This document shows positions 27,928 to 36,495 of a stretch of 48,926 nucleotides of DNA, piece by piece (the first letter of the stretch is position 1; each line of letters opens with the position of its first letter). A program made the position numbers and the translations under genes. Origin of the DNA: Vreelandella rituensis. GTDB taxonomy: Bacteria > Pseudomonadota > Gammaproteobacteria > Pseudomonadales > Halomonadaceae. The DNA is taken from contig NZ_QPIJ01000010.1 of the NCBI RefSeq assembly GCF_003336665.1, positions 1 to 48,926 on the forward strand. Direction: 5' to 3'. The notes under the pieces are model-generated. The model was not told the DNA's origin, searched no databases, and was given only the letters and a program-made list of their open reading frames with translations.

Positions 27928-28230
27928 TCAAAAGACCAGCGGCATGCGCGATGTCAGAGGCTCATCATAATGGGCTTCGCGACCGACCACTTCGTCCTGG
28001 GGCACATACTGCACCAGGTAGGCACGGTGAATGCCGGCTCGCTTGAGCTCCAGATAAACATCGTCGAGCGCGCGAAATAACATCGGTTTTTTACGGTTAG
28101 TCAGCATGTGGCGCTGTCCTTCCACATCTTCAAGTTCCACTTGATAGAAACGGCTGCCCGCGTGGGTAATCACCCTTACTTCAAAGTTATCATGCTGTTT
28201 GACGAATGGCTTGAGTGACTTGAATTCCAT
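27928..28230 (-). CDS. Conserved small protein, DUF6482-like
   Basis: A 100-residue soluble protein. It begins MEFKSLKPFVKQHDNFEV, has an alternating-strand core (EVRVITHAGSRFYQVELEDVEG), then RALDDVYLELKRAGIHRAYLVQYVPQDEVVG. I recall similar proteins in Pseudomonas and Halomonas under DUF6482, without known function; the assignment is tentative. The ATG at 28230 has AGGAGG at a good distance and is preferred over an ATG 37 codons upstream, which falls in a non-coding-looking stretch containing a hairpin. Confidence 0.6.
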   Translation of the reverse strand: MEFKSLKPFVKQHDNFEVRVITHAGSRFYQVELEDVEGQRHMLTNRKKPMLFRALDDVYLELKRAGIHRAYLVQYVPQDEVVGREAHYDEPLTSRMPLVF

Positions 28231-28255
28231 GGTTCCCTCCTGCATTAAATACAAC

Positions 28256-28280
28256 TCAGGCACAGCTTGACTGTGCCTGA
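28256..28280 (-). terminator. Hairpin between two small genes
   Basis: A perfect 10-bp stem TCAGGCACAG / CTGTGCCTGA with a five-base loop. The T tract after it on the minus strand is weak (GTTGTATTT), so it could be an attenuator or processing hairpin ahead of the DUF6482-like gene rather than a full terminator. Confidence 0.55.
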
Positions 28281-28357
28281 TGACTATTCCATTGCGATTC
28301 GGTGTCAAAAATATGACGACAATGCTGCAAGGGAGTTCCAATGAACCTCATTAAACA

Positions 28358-28651
28358 TTACTGATAGTCAGCTGGATCGATCGCCTTTCCCAATGAGTTA
28401 CGGTCGATCCAATTGCCTGCCTTGGTCTGCTTATAACGGAACACCACCTTGTCACCGACCGCTACCGGCAATTCGCCATCTTCGGTCTGATAACTGTAGG
28501 CCTCGCCTTCCACCACCAGGTGATAACGGTAAAGATCCGGCATCCCCAGCCATTCCTTGAACGGCCCTTCCTTCTCCAGCGATTGGAGTTCACCACGCGC
28601 TTCCAACTTGGGAATGCGCGGACGATTACCCCGTCGAAAACCACCTGCCAT
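28358..28651 (-). CDS. Conserved hypothetical small basic protein
   Basis: A 97-residue protein of unknown function. After a basic N terminus (AGGFRRGNRPRIPKLEARGEL) comes a segment that looks beta-rich (YRYHLVVEGEAYSYQTEDGE, VAVGDKVVFRYKQTKAGNW), perhaps a small OB-like or SH3-like barrel. ATG 28651 has GTGGAG upstream; an earlier ATG nine codons away lies before that site. It sits 150 bases downstream of dnaB on the same strand. Confidence 0.65.
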   Translation of the reverse strand: MAGGFRRGNRPRIPKLEARGELQSLEKEGPFKEWLGMPDLYRYHLVVEGEAYSYQTEDGELPVAVGDKVVFRYKQTKAGNWIDRNSLGKAIDPADYQ

Positions 28652-28801
28652 TGTTTTCTCCACTTGATTGATTACCAATCACACACCTGCCTCGCTCGTG
28701 CGACTGCTTGTCGGTACTACCCTTGGGCTGGGCATTATACGGTCTGGCCGTTGCATCTCAACTGTCTCATCAACCGTCTCATCAACTGTCTCAACATCGG
28801 C

Positions 28802-30190
28802 TCAACCGCCGAAGGCTTCGCCGTAACTATCCGGGGCCAGGTCCTCGAAACGTGTGTACTTGCCGATAAACGCCATATGCACCGTACCGATCGGACCGTT
28901 ACGTTGCTTGCCGATAATCAATTCAGCCAACCCCTGGTTATCCGGATTATCCGGGTTGTACACCTCATCACGATAGACGAAGGCGATCACGTCCGCATCC
29001 TGCTCGATGGCCCCGGACTCCCGCAAATCCGACATTACCGGACGCTTATTGGGGCGCTGCTCCAATGAACGGTTGAGCTGGGAAAGCGCTACCACCGGGC
29101 AACCGAATTCCTTGGCCATCCCTTTTAACGAGCGCGAGATCTCGGAGATTTCCCCGGTACGGTTTTCGGAAAAACCGGGAATCTGCATCAACTGCAGATA
29201 ATCGATCATGATCAATGCCATGTTGCCATGCTCGCGTACCACGCGGCGTATGCGCGAGCGCATCTCGTTAGGCGAAAGCGCCGCGGTGTCGTCGATGAAC
29301 AGCTGCTTGTCTTTAAGCAGGTTGACCGCCGAGGTCAGCCGGGGCCAATCCTCATCTTCCAGCTGGCCGGTACGCACACGGGTCTGGTCGATTCGCCCCA
29401 GGGAAGACAGCATCCGCAGCATCAAGGATTCCGCGGGCATCTCCATGGAAAACACCATCACCGCCTTGTCGCTGGAGATTACCGCATGTTCCACCAGGTT
29501 CATGGCGAAGGAGGTCTTGCCCATCGAAGGCCTTCCGGCAATGATCACCAGATCCGAGGGCTGCCAGCCGGTCGTCATCTCGTCCAGGTCACGAAAGCCG
29601 GTGGACAAGCCGGTCATCTCGCCCTTGAGATTGAACAGCTCGTCGATGCGATCCACGGCCTTGGTCAAAAGCTCGCTCATGCCGAGAGGACCGCCGCTTT
29701 TAGGCCGCTCCTCGCTGATCTGAAACACCAGACGTTCGGCTTCGTCCAGCAGTTCATCGGCAGGCCGCCCCTGGGGGCTGAAAGCGCCATCGGCTATCTG
29801 GCTAGCGGCACGGATCAGCTTTCGCAAGGTCGCCCGCTCACGCACGATATCGGCGTAAGCACGAATATTACTCGCCGAGGGGGTGTTGCGGGCAAGTTCG
29901 GCCAAAAACGCCAGGCCACCGACCGTATCCAGCTGGTCGCGTGCTTCCAGGGCTTCCGAGAGTGTGACCACATCCAGCGGCTGCCCGGCTTCCGCCATGT
30001 AGGTCATGACGTTGAACACCAGGCGATGCTCGTAGCGATAGAAATCATCGGCCACTAACCGGTCCGACACATTGTCCCAGGCCTGGTTATCCAGCATTAA
30101 CCCGCCGAGAACCGACTGCTCCGCCTCCAACGAATGAGGAGGCAGCTTGAGCGCTGCCGTTTCCTGGTCGGAAGAAGACGTGTCCTGCAT
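28802..30190 (-). CDS. dnaB: Replicative DNA helicase
   Basis: A 462-residue hexameric helicase that unwinds DNA at the fork. The N-terminal primase-interacting domain (LPPHSLEAEQSVLGGLMLD) is followed by the RecA-like motor with Walker A AGRPSMGKTSFA, Walker B LIMIDYLQLM, and VVALSQLNRSLEQRPNKRP. Two ATG codons stand in tandem; I take the second (30188-30190) because AAGGAG is then six bases away. No intein is present. It follows rplI, the common order in Pseudomonas-like genomes. Confidence 0.97.
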   Translation of the reverse strand: MQDTSSSDQETAALKLPPHSLEAEQSVLGGLMLDNQAWDNVSDRLVADDFYRYEHRLVFNVMTYMAEAGQPLDVVTLSEALEARDQLDTVGGLAFLAELARNTPSASNIRAYADIVRERATLRKLIRAASQIADGAFSPQGRPADELLDEAERLVFQISEERPKSGGPLGMSELLTKAVDRIDELFNLKGEMTGLSTGFRDLDEMTTGWQPSDLVIIAGRPSMGKTSFAMNLVEHAVISSDKAVMVFSMEMPAESLMLRMLSSLGRIDQTRVRTGQLEDEDWPRLTSAVNLLKDKQLFIDDTAALSPNEMRSRIRRVVREHGNMALIMIDYLQLMQIPGFSENRTGEISEISRSLKGMAKEFGCPVVALSQLNRSLEQRPNKRPVMSDLRESGAIEQDADVIAFVYRDEVYNPDNPDNQGLAELIIGKQRNGPIGTVHMAFIGKYTRFEDLAPDSYGEAFGG

Positions 30191-30278
30191 CATTTGCTCC
30201 TTGAACGCTCGATATCGTTCAAACCGGTAGCCTGAGGGTATATCAGTGACGAAGGTGCCGTTGATAAACCCGGAACGA

Positions 30279-30308
30279 CAAAGGGCGCGGGATAGCCCGC
30301 GCCCTTTG
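30279..30308 (-). terminator. Hairpin between rplI and dnaB
   Basis: A perfect 13-bp stem CAAAGGGCGCGGG / CCCGCGCCCTTTG with a four-base loop, just downstream of rplI. The T tract beyond it is poor, so some read-through into dnaB is possible. Confidence 0.75.
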
Positions 30309-30331
30309 ATGGTCTGGCGAGATCAGGCAGC

Positions 30332-30778
30332 TTATTCAGCCACAATCACCACACGTACCACCGCATTTACTTCTGCATGGAGATGCAGATCGATGTCGAA
30401 TTCGCCGGTGTGACGAAGCGGACCTTGCGGCATGCGAACTTCGCTCTTGACCACATCAATACCCGCGGAAGAAATCGCATCAGCGATATCACGCGGACCG
30501 ATGGAACCGAACAGTTTGCCTTCGTCACCAGATTTCGATGTCAAGGACAGTTCGATTTCATTGAGCTGTGCTGCACGCTCTTCGGCTTCGGCCTTGCGCT
30601 CGGCGGCCTGAGCTTCAAGCTCGGAACGCTGGGCATTGAAGGCTTCGATGTTTTCCTTGGTAGCCGGCACGGCCAAGCCGTAAGGCACCAAGTAGTTACG
30701 ACCATAACCAGGCTTTACAGTGACCTTGTCACCGAGGCCGCCCAGCTTACCAATCTTATCGAGCAGAATGACTTCCAT
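30332..30778 (-). CDS. rplI: 50S ribosomal protein L9
   Basis: A 148-residue L9 with the N-terminal rRNA-binding domain ([36 protein letters not shown]), the long connecting helix rich in Ala/Glu/Arg, and the C-terminal domain ([12 protein letters not shown]). L9 binds at the L1 stalk base of the 50S subunit. It closes the rpsF-rpsR-DUF2232-rplI operon, ahead of a strong hairpin. Confidence 0.98.
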   Translation of the reverse strand: MEVILLDKIGKLGGLGDKVTVKPGYGRNYLVPYGLAVPATKENIEAFNAQRSELEAQAAERKAEAEERAAQLNEIELSLTSKSGDEGKLFGSIGPRDIADAISSAGIDVVKSEVRMPQGPLRHTGEFDIDLHLHAEVNAVVRVVIVAE

Positions 30779-30793
30779 CTCGTAAACCTCTTG

Positions 30794-31648
30794 TCAGTTG
30801 CTGCGAGCCAACCGTGCGCGAAAATTCGCTAGCGTATCGATCAGGCCCAACAGCAGCACGATGAGAATCGTGGGCCATGTGGTGATAAGCAGCGCGTAGA
30901 ACGCTACCAGCCACAAGCCATTCATCCCTTTTAATCCAATAACCCCGTGTACCAACGCAATGCCGGCGATCAGTAGAGGTACCCACCCGAGCATGGCCAA
31001 CGGCGCAATTCCCAGCAGCATGCCTGCCACACCCAGCACCACCAGAACGGCAAGCTCACGAGGCGCCAGGCGCAAGGCGTGGAACTCCTCGCGAAAGCCT
31101 CCCGGGTTATAAAGCCCGGCTTGCCAACTGCGTGCCAGTGCCAGACAGCCTATCGATGCCAGCAATACCACCAAACCGGTGACGCCACTGATGACCAGTT
31201 CAGCCAGCACCTGGGTGTCAAACCCTTGGCTGGTGAATTCGGTCAGCATGCGATCGATCTCGGGGGAGCCTTCACGCAACTCCTCGAGCATCAAACGGGT
31301 GTCACCCGGCGGGGTGAAAATTCCCAGCTGGATCATTGCCGAGGCGGCCAACGAGCCACCGATCAGTGCCTCGCTCCAGCGCATTCGCTCACGCAGGATA
31401 ACGGCCATCAGCGTCACCAGCAGTACACTGGCAAGCGGAATCACGTCGCCCTGCGACCACCACCAACCGGCGGGTAGCGCGGCGGCGATAAGCACGGGGA
31501 GCGCCGGCACAAGGCCATGGCGCAGTGTCGTCAGGGCGGCAATCGCCGCCCCCAGCCAGAATAGCCAAGGCACCAGGGTTGCCAAAGCAGCCCCGGCGGC
31601 AGCGTAGGGTATGCCGCGCATCAGCCATCGGGCGAGCACTAACATCAC
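30794..31648 (-). CDS. DUF2232 family membrane protein
   Basis: A 284-residue polytopic membrane protein with about eight helices, including GIPYAAAGAALATLVPWLFW at the N terminus and WPTILIVLLLGLIDTLANFR at the C terminus. It matches the DUF2232 (YybS-like) family placed between rpsR and rplI in Pseudomonas and relatives. Function unknown. A soluble loop around 110-150 (PPGDTRLMLEELREGSPEIDRM) may face the periplasm. It is 15 bases from rplI and 9 from rpsR. Confidence 0.83.
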   Translation of the reverse strand: MMLVLARWLMRGIPYAAAGAALATLVPWLFWLGAAIAALTTLRHGLVPALPVLIAAALPAGWWWSQGDVIPLASVLLVTLMAVILRERMRWSEALIGGSLAASAMIQLGIFTPPGDTRLMLEELREGSPEIDRMLTEFTSQGFDTQVLAELVISGVTGLVVLLASIGCLALARSWQAGLYNPGGFREEFHALRLAPRELAVLVVLGVAGMLLGIAPLAMLGWVPLLIAGIALVHGVIGLKGMNGLWLVAFYALLITTWPTILIVLLLGLIDTLANFRARLARSN

Positions 31649-31657
31649 GCTAGCAAC

Positions 31658-31885
31658 TTACTTGTGGCTATCGGAGTAGGGCAGAAGCGCCAGGTAACGC
31701 GAGCGCTTTACAGCTGTCGCCAACTGGCGCTGATAACGTGCCTTGGTGCCGGTGATACGGCTTGGAACGATCTTGCCGGTTTCGGTGATATAAGCTTTCA
31801 GCGTATCCAGATCCTTGTAATCGATCTGCTTTACGCCTTCAGCGGTGAAGCGGCAAAACTTGCGGCGACGGAAAAAACGTGCCAT
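31658..31885 (-). CDS. rpsR: 30S ribosomal protein S18
   Basis: A 75-residue S18, beginning [17 protein letters not shown] and containing the core [27 protein letters not shown]. It binds S6 on the 30S platform. It lies 33 bases after rpsF with AAGGAG before the ATG. Confidence 0.98.
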   Translation of the reverse strand: MARFFRRRKFCRFTAEGVKQIDYKDLDTLKAYITETGKIVPSRITGTKARYQRQLATAVKRSRYLALLPYSDSHK

Positions 31886-31918
31886 GGAATAACTCCTTCA
31901 AACGTGCAAATAATAAAA

Positions 31919-32287
31919 TCAGGCAGTTTCTTCGCGGGGCTTGTCTTCGCGACGCGGACGCTTTTCTTCTGCCGGCTTCATCATCGGAGAAGCTTCGGTG
32001 ACAGCTTCCTTGCAGCGCAAGACCAAGCTGCGGATGATGGCATCGTTGAAACGGAAGATGTTCTCGATTTCGTCGAGAGTCTCGCCGCCGCACTCGACGT
32101 TCATCAGCACGTAGTGAGCCTTGTGGATCTTGTTGATCGGGTAAGCCAGATGGCGACGGCCCCAATCTTCCAGACGATGCACGGTACCACCGTTTTCGGT
32201 GACAATGCTGGTATAGCGCTCGACCATGGCCGGCACTTGCTCGCTCTGGTCCGGATGGACCATGAACACGATTTCATAATGACGCAT
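31919..32287 (-). CDS. rpsF: 30S ribosomal protein S6
   Basis: A 122-residue S6, from [19 protein letters not shown] to a charged tail ([16 protein letters not shown]), with the typical [23 protein letters not shown] 32287 has AAGGAG upstream; the longer frame is leader sequence. Tail residues past about 105 are variable in the family and may be glutamylated by RimK where present. A long leader with a hairpin precedes the gene. Confidence 0.97.
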   Translation of the reverse strand: MRHYEIVFMVHPDQSEQVPAMVERYTSIVTENGGTVHRLEDWGRRHLAYPINKIHKAHYVLMNVECGGETLDEIENIFRFNDAIIRSLVLRCKEAVTEASPMMKPAEEKRPRREDKPREETA

Positions 32288-32366
32288 ACGATCTCCTTGC
32301 GGTTTGGCAGCTTCCAGTGCGCGTGCTACCGAAGCACCACGACAGGGAAGCAAGGAGGTGATTGAA

Positions 32367-32414
32367 ATGCCTCCGCTCGAGTCATCGCAGCAAGCGATGA
32401 GACGCCGGAGGCAT
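32367..32414 (-). promoter_or_regulatory. Stem-loop in the leader of the rpsF operon
   Basis: Outer stem ATGCCTCCG / CGGAGGCAT and inner stem TCATCGC / GCGATGA form a long imperfect hairpin about 80 bases ahead of rpsF. It may end rlmB transcripts (TTTCAATC follows) or belong to an autoregulatory leader; S6:S18 leaders are known in bacteria, but I could not match the consensus. A short GTGCT/AGCAC hairpin occurs closer to the gene. Confidence 0.5.
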
Positions 32415-32474
32415 CAAGTAGAATAGCGCTCGCTTGTCAGACAAACGGGCGCAGGCATTTTAGGGGCGCAGCGA

Positions 32475-33260
32475 CTAACTTGCAAGCTGGCGTTGGCGCA
32501 CCGCCTCAAACAGACAGATACCCGTAGCCACCGAGACATTCAGACTCGACACCTGCCCCGCCATGGGCAGCTTGGCGAGATTGTCACAGGCTTCGCGGGT
32601 CAAACGGCGCATGCCCTTGCCTTCAGCCCCCATCACCAGGGCGACAGGGCCGGTGAAGTCGATCTGATAGATACTGGATTCGGCTTCGCCGGCGGTACCG
32701 GTGATCCATACACCTTCGGCCTTGAGCTTGGCCAGGGTGCGCGCCAGATTGGTGACCTGATAAACCGGCACCACTTCAGCGGCACCGCAGGCCACCTTGC
32801 GTACGGTGGCATTGAGCGGAGCGGCCTTGTCCTTGGCCACGATCACCCCATGCGCACCGGCCGCATCGGCGCTACGCAGGCAAGCACCGAAGTTATGCAC
32901 GTCGGTCACACCATCGAGCACCAGAAACAGTGGCGGTTGCGGTGCCTGCCAGGCGCGCAACTTGAGCCATAACGACTCTTCACCTTCGGGTGTCAAAGGC
33001 GAACAGAACGCAGCCACCCCCTGATGGGCACCGCCCTGGGTCAGTTGGTCGAGCACCTCGCGGGGCCGCTCCTTGACCAACGTCCCCTTGGATCGAGCTT
33101 CGTCCATCAGGGCCGCAAGGCGCGTGCCCGCCCCTTGCTGCACCCACAGTTCACGGGGAGCTTCACCACGATCAAGCAGGCTGCGCAGCGCATGTACACC
33201 AAATACCAACTCAAGGCCATTCGGCACCTTGAGGTGCTGACGAGAAGACGCCGATTTCAT
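32475..33260 (-). CDS. rlmB: 23S rRNA (guanosine-2251-2'-O)-methyltransferase
   Basis: A 261-residue SpoU-class (SPOUT) enzyme for Gm2251 in the 23S peptidyl-transferase loop. The N-terminal substrate-binding domain (ELVFGVHALRSLLDRGEAPRELW) precedes the knotted domain with LDGVTDVHNFGACLRSADAAG, VMGAEGKGMRRLTR and SLNVSVATGICLFEAVRQR. It starts three bases after the rnr stop, the usual rnr-rlmB operon; its ribosome site GAAGGGG lies inside rnr. Confidence 0.96.
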   Translation of the reverse strand: MKSASSRQHLKVPNGLELVFGVHALRSLLDRGEAPRELWVQQGAGTRLAALMDEARSKGTLVKERPREVLDQLTQGGAHQGVAAFCSPLTPEGEESLWLKLRAWQAPQPPLFLVLDGVTDVHNFGACLRSADAAGAHGVIVAKDKAAPLNATVRKVACGAAEVVPVYQVTNLARTLAKLKAEGVWITGTAGEAESSIYQIDFTGPVALVMGAEGKGMRRLTREACDNLAKLPMAGQVSSLNVSVATGICLFEAVRQRQLAS

Positions 33261-33263
33261 GAA

Positions 33264-35630
33264 TTACCCCTTCTTGGGTGACGTCTTGCGTGGCCCGCGG
33301 CGAGTTCGTCGTGCACCCTCACCGCTTTTATGGGCGCCTTCCTTCTTGTCCGCTGCGTGGCTTTTGCGCGGCTGACGCTTAGGGCGTGGCTTGTCATTTT
33401 CCAAGGCGAAATCGATCTTGCGATCATCCATGTCCACACGTGCGACCTGCACCGTGAGCCCATCACCCAAGCGGTAGCTCGAACCGGTCCGCTCACCCTT
33501 GAGACGATGCTTTTCGGCTTCGTAATGGTAATAGTCGGATGGCAGCGAGGTGACGTGCACCAGCCCTTCCACATAGAACTCATCCAGGCGCACAAAAAGC
33601 CCAAACTGGGTCACCGTGGCGATGGTCCCTTCAAAGACTTCACCCAGCTTGTCGGACATGAACTCGCACTTGAGCCAGTCTTCGACATCACGGGTGGCAT
33701 CGTCAGCACGACGCTCGGCCATCGAACAGTGCTCACCCAGCTCGACCATCTGCTCGAACGTATAAGGACACCACTTGCTTGGCGGCTCAACCGGCGCGCC
33801 TTCGGCACGCAGCACCGTATTGGTCTGGCGTGGTCCGCGAATCACCGAACGAATGGCGCGGTGAACCAACAGATCCGGATAACGCCGGATCGGTGAAGTG
33901 AAGTGAGCATAGGCGGGATACGCCAGACCGAAGTGGCCGTCATTCTGCGGTGAATATACGGCACGACTCATTGAGCGCAGCATCACGGTTTGAATGATAT
34001 CGAAATCCGGACGCCCCTTGATCACCTCCGCCAAGGTGCGGTAGTCCTGAGGGGTCGGTTCATCGCCGCCACCCAGGGAAAGCCCCAGCTCATTGAGAAA
34101 CAGGCGCAGCTTGTCGAGGCGCTCCGGCGCGGGACGCTCATGAATGCGATACAGCGCCGGCAGGTCATGCTTGTCGAGAAAGCGTGCCGTGGCCACATTG
34201 GCGGCGAGCATGCATTCCTCGATCACCTTGTGGGCGTCGTTGCGCGAGCGTGGCACGATTTTTTCGATCTTGCGCTCTTCATTGAAGATGATCGCGGTTT
34301 CGGTGGTCTCGAAATCGATCGCCCCACGCTCTTCACGCGCCTGGCGAAGCAACTGGTAAAGTTCGTGCAGGCTCTTGATCGGCTTGACCAGGGCGGAATG
34401 CTCGTTACGCAACGCCTCGCCCTCTTTACTCGACTCATCGAGTATCGACGCCACCTTGTTATAGGTCAGGCGGGCGTGGGAGCGCATTACCGCCTCATAA
34501 AAACGGTGACGGCTGATGGTGCCGGTCTTGGAAATATTCATTTCGCAGACCAGCACCAGGCGATCGACGTGCGGGTTCAGCGAACACAGACCGTTGGAAA
34601 GAAGCTCCGGAAGCATCGGCACGACCTGGCCCGGAAAGTATACCGAGGTACCACGGGTACGCGCTTCTTCGTCCAGCGCTGCACCCGGCCGAACGTAATG
34701 CGAAACGTCGGCAATCGCCACCAGCAATTTCCAGCTGCCCGACTTGGTCTTCCAGGCGCAGACCGCATCGTCGAAGTCTTTTGCTGACTCATCGTCGATG
34801 GTCACTAGCGGCGTATCCCGCAGGTCGATACGGTGGGCCTTGTCGGCGTCTACGACTTCTGCCGAGATACCGGCAATCTGATCCAGCACCTCTGGTGGAA
34901 ACTCGGCAGGAATATCGTAACTGCGAATCGCAATATCGATTTCCATGCCGGGGTCCATACGTTCGCCCAGTACTTCGACGACTTCCCCTACCGGCTGCAC
35001 GCGAGTTTCCGGCTGCTTGACGATCCTGGCCGAAATCACCTGACCGTCCTGGGCACCACCACAGGCACTGTGAGGAATGATCACTTCCTGGGTGACTCGA
35101 GGGTTTTCCGGAATCAGGATGCCGAATTCCGGGGTATTGGCCCGGTACACGCCTACGATTGTCTGGGTGTTGCGTGTCAGCACCTCGGAAATGGTGGCCT
35201 CGTCACGCCCACGTCGGTCACGTCCGGTAACGCGTGCCAAGACATGATCGCCATGAAAGACGCGGCGCATTTGCCGCGACTGCAAGACCAGGTCGGGCTT
35301 CTTGCCGTCATCGCGCACCAGAAAGCCGAAACCGTCTCGATGGCCCAGCACCTTGCCCTTGATCAAGTCCAACTTATCGATCAAGGCATAGGCATTGCGG
35401 CGATTGCGCAGCACCTGGCCGTCACGCTCCATGGCCGCCATGCGCCGGCGTACCGCCTCTTGAAGATCTTCATCTTCCAGGCCCAGCATCCGGCTCATGT
35501 TTTCGTGGGTAATAGGTTTGCCGTACTCTTCAAGCGCAGCCAGCAGATACTCGCGGCTAGGCGCGGGTTTGTCGTATTTATGCGCTTCGCGTTCGGCGTG
35601 CGGATCGTCACGTAAAGTCCATTGCGTCAT
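33264..35630 (-). CDS. rnr: Ribonuclease R (3'-5' exoribonuclease)
   Basis: A 788-residue RNase R. Domains in order: N-terminal helix-turn-helix (SREYLLAALEEYGKPITHENM), two cold-shock domains (GFGFLVRDDGKKPDLVL), the RNB catalytic domain with TIDDESAKDFDDAVCAW (metal-binding aspartates) and HFTSPIRRYPDLLVHRAI, an S1 domain (FEGTIATVTQFGLFVRL) and a lysine/arginine-rich tail. It degrades structured RNA and acts in tmRNA quality control. I moved the start to ATG 35630 (MTQWTLRDD), because the upstream 33 residues look non-coding. The 277 bases between this start and the first tRNA hold no gene on either strand. Confidence 0.96.
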   Translation of the reverse strand: MTQWTLRDDPHAEREAHKYDKPAPSREYLLAALEEYGKPITHENMSRMLGLEDEDLQEAVRRRMAAMERDGQVLRNRRNAYALIDKLDLIKGKVLGHRDGFGFLVRDDGKKPDLVLQSRQMRRVFHGDHVLARVTGRDRRGRDEATISEVLTRNTQTIVGVYRANTPEFGILIPENPRVTQEVIIPHSACGGAQDGQVISARIVKQPETRVQPVGEVVEVLGERMDPGMEIDIAIRSYDIPAEFPPEVLDQIAGISAEVVDADKAHRIDLRDTPLVTIDDESAKDFDDAVCAWKTKSGSWKLLVAIADVSHYVRPGAALDEEARTRGTSVYFPGQVVPMLPELLSNGLCSLNPHVDRLVLVCEMNISKTGTISRHRFYEAVMRSHARLTYNKVASILDESSKEGEALRNEHSALVKPIKSLHELYQLLRQAREERGAIDFETTETAIIFNEERKIEKIVPRSRNDAHKVIEECMLAANVATARFLDKHDLPALYRIHERPAPERLDKLRLFLNELGLSLGGGDEPTPQDYRTLAEVIKGRPDFDIIQTVMLRSMSRAVYSPQNDGHFGLAYPAYAHFTSPIRRYPDLLVHRAIRSVIRGPRQTNTVLRAEGAPVEPPSKWCPYTFEQMVELGEHCSMAERRADDATRDVEDWLKCEFMSDKLGEVFEGTIATVTQFGLFVRLDEFYVEGLVHVTSLPSDYYHYEAEKHRLKGERTGSSYRLGDGLTVQVARVDMDDRKIDFALENDKPRPKRQPRKSHAADKKEGAHKSGEGARRTRRGPRKTSPKKG

Positions 35631-35868
35631 GCTTTCGGCATCCTCAGCGGCAGCAGGGGAAGAGTATTTAGGAGTAGGTACTCTAAAGAGAAGTGATGAT
35701 GGAGCGCGGACGACAAGCGTCGCATGCACAAGGTTCCAGCAGCGGATGTGTCAGAAAAAACAAGTCTATGATTGGTCATGCCCGCAGTATAGCGCCGCTG
35801 TTTGAATGACCCAACCATCTTCCTTGCTGTTTGTCGCCTATGAAGCAAGAAAAAACGCCTTCAAAGGC

Positions 35869-35896
35869 TTGCATTCCATTACCAGGCGGGTAATAT
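35869..35896 (+). promoter_or_regulatory. Predicted sigma70 promoter of the tRNA-Leu cluster
   Basis: TTGCAT (35869-35874) and TAATAT (35891-35896) with a 16-base spacer, followed by a GC-rich GCGCC discriminator, which is typical of stringently controlled stable-RNA promoters. The first tRNA starts about 12 bases after the -10 box. Confidence 0.65.
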
Positions 35897-35907
35897 ACGC
35901 GCCACTT

Positions 35908-35994
35908 GCCCAGATGGCGGAATTGGTAGACGCGCTAGCTTCAGGTGCTAGTGTCCGTATGGACGTGGAGGTTCAAGTCCTCTTCTGGGCACCA
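35908..35994 (+). tRNA. tRNA-Leu (anticodon CAG), copy 1
   Basis: An 87-base class II tRNA including the encoded CCA. Acceptor GCCCAGA pairs with TCTGGGC; D-arm GCGGAATTGGTAGACGC; anticodon stem CTAGC/GCTAG with loop TTCAGGT (CAG, reads CUG); a long variable arm TGTCCGTATGGACG; T loop GTTCAAGTC. Differs from the other two copies only at the last acceptor pair (A-U instead of G-C). Confidence 0.97.
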
Positions 35995-36098
35995 TTGATT
36001 TTTGAGGATATTATTCAAGAATGTCTGGTTACCTCGGTCACAGCGAGGTGGAGTAGCGAAAGAAAACAGTCGTATAAGATGTAGGCAGGTTTGTGTTC

Positions 36099-36185
36099 GC
36101 CCAGGTGGCGGAATTGGTAGACGCGCTAGCTTCAGGTGCTAGTGTCCGTATGGACGTGGAGGTTCAAGTCCTCTCCTGGGCACCA
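36099..36185 (+). tRNA. tRNA-Leu (anticodon CAG), copy 2
   Basis: An 87-base class II tRNA with encoded CCA. Acceptor GCCCAGG pairs with CCTGGGC; loop TTCAGGT gives anticodon CAG; the rest equals copy 1. It is 104 bases from copy 1, and the whole cluster is probably one transcript. Confidence 0.97.
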
Positions 36186-36229
36186 TACCGAACACAACCG
36201 ATCACATCGAAAAAGCAGCAACATGATGC

Positions 36230-36316
36230 GCCCAGGTGGCGGAATTGGTAGACGCGCTAGCTTCAGGTGCTAGTGTCCGTATGGACGTGGAGGTTCAAGT
36301 CCTCTCCTGGGCACCA
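36230..36316 (+). tRNA. tRNA-Leu (anticodon CAG), copy 3
   Basis: Identical in sequence to copy 2 (87 bases with CCA), 44 bases after it. CUG is the main leucine codon in GC-rich gammaproteobacteria, which explains the gene number. The 179 bases after it, up to the convergent nuclease gene, contain nothing I recognise. Confidence 0.97.
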
Positions 36317-36495
36317 TGCTTCATGGTACCGTTCAACCGCATCATTTTCATTACCCCCCTTCCTGCATTGCCTTCCCGTCGCGCTATCTATTATTGCTAT
36401 TCTTTCGTGCTATACAGCCATACCAACCACTTGTCGCACCAAATTCTTGCCACATTAGCCACTGCCATTATTGGCCTTCAAGTAGCATCCGTTAT

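Noticed and set aside
36317..36495. Small open frames extending from the tRNA genes into the gap before the nuclease gene
   Set aside because: They begin inside the tRNA genes and overlap the nuclease gene antisense; there is no coding character.
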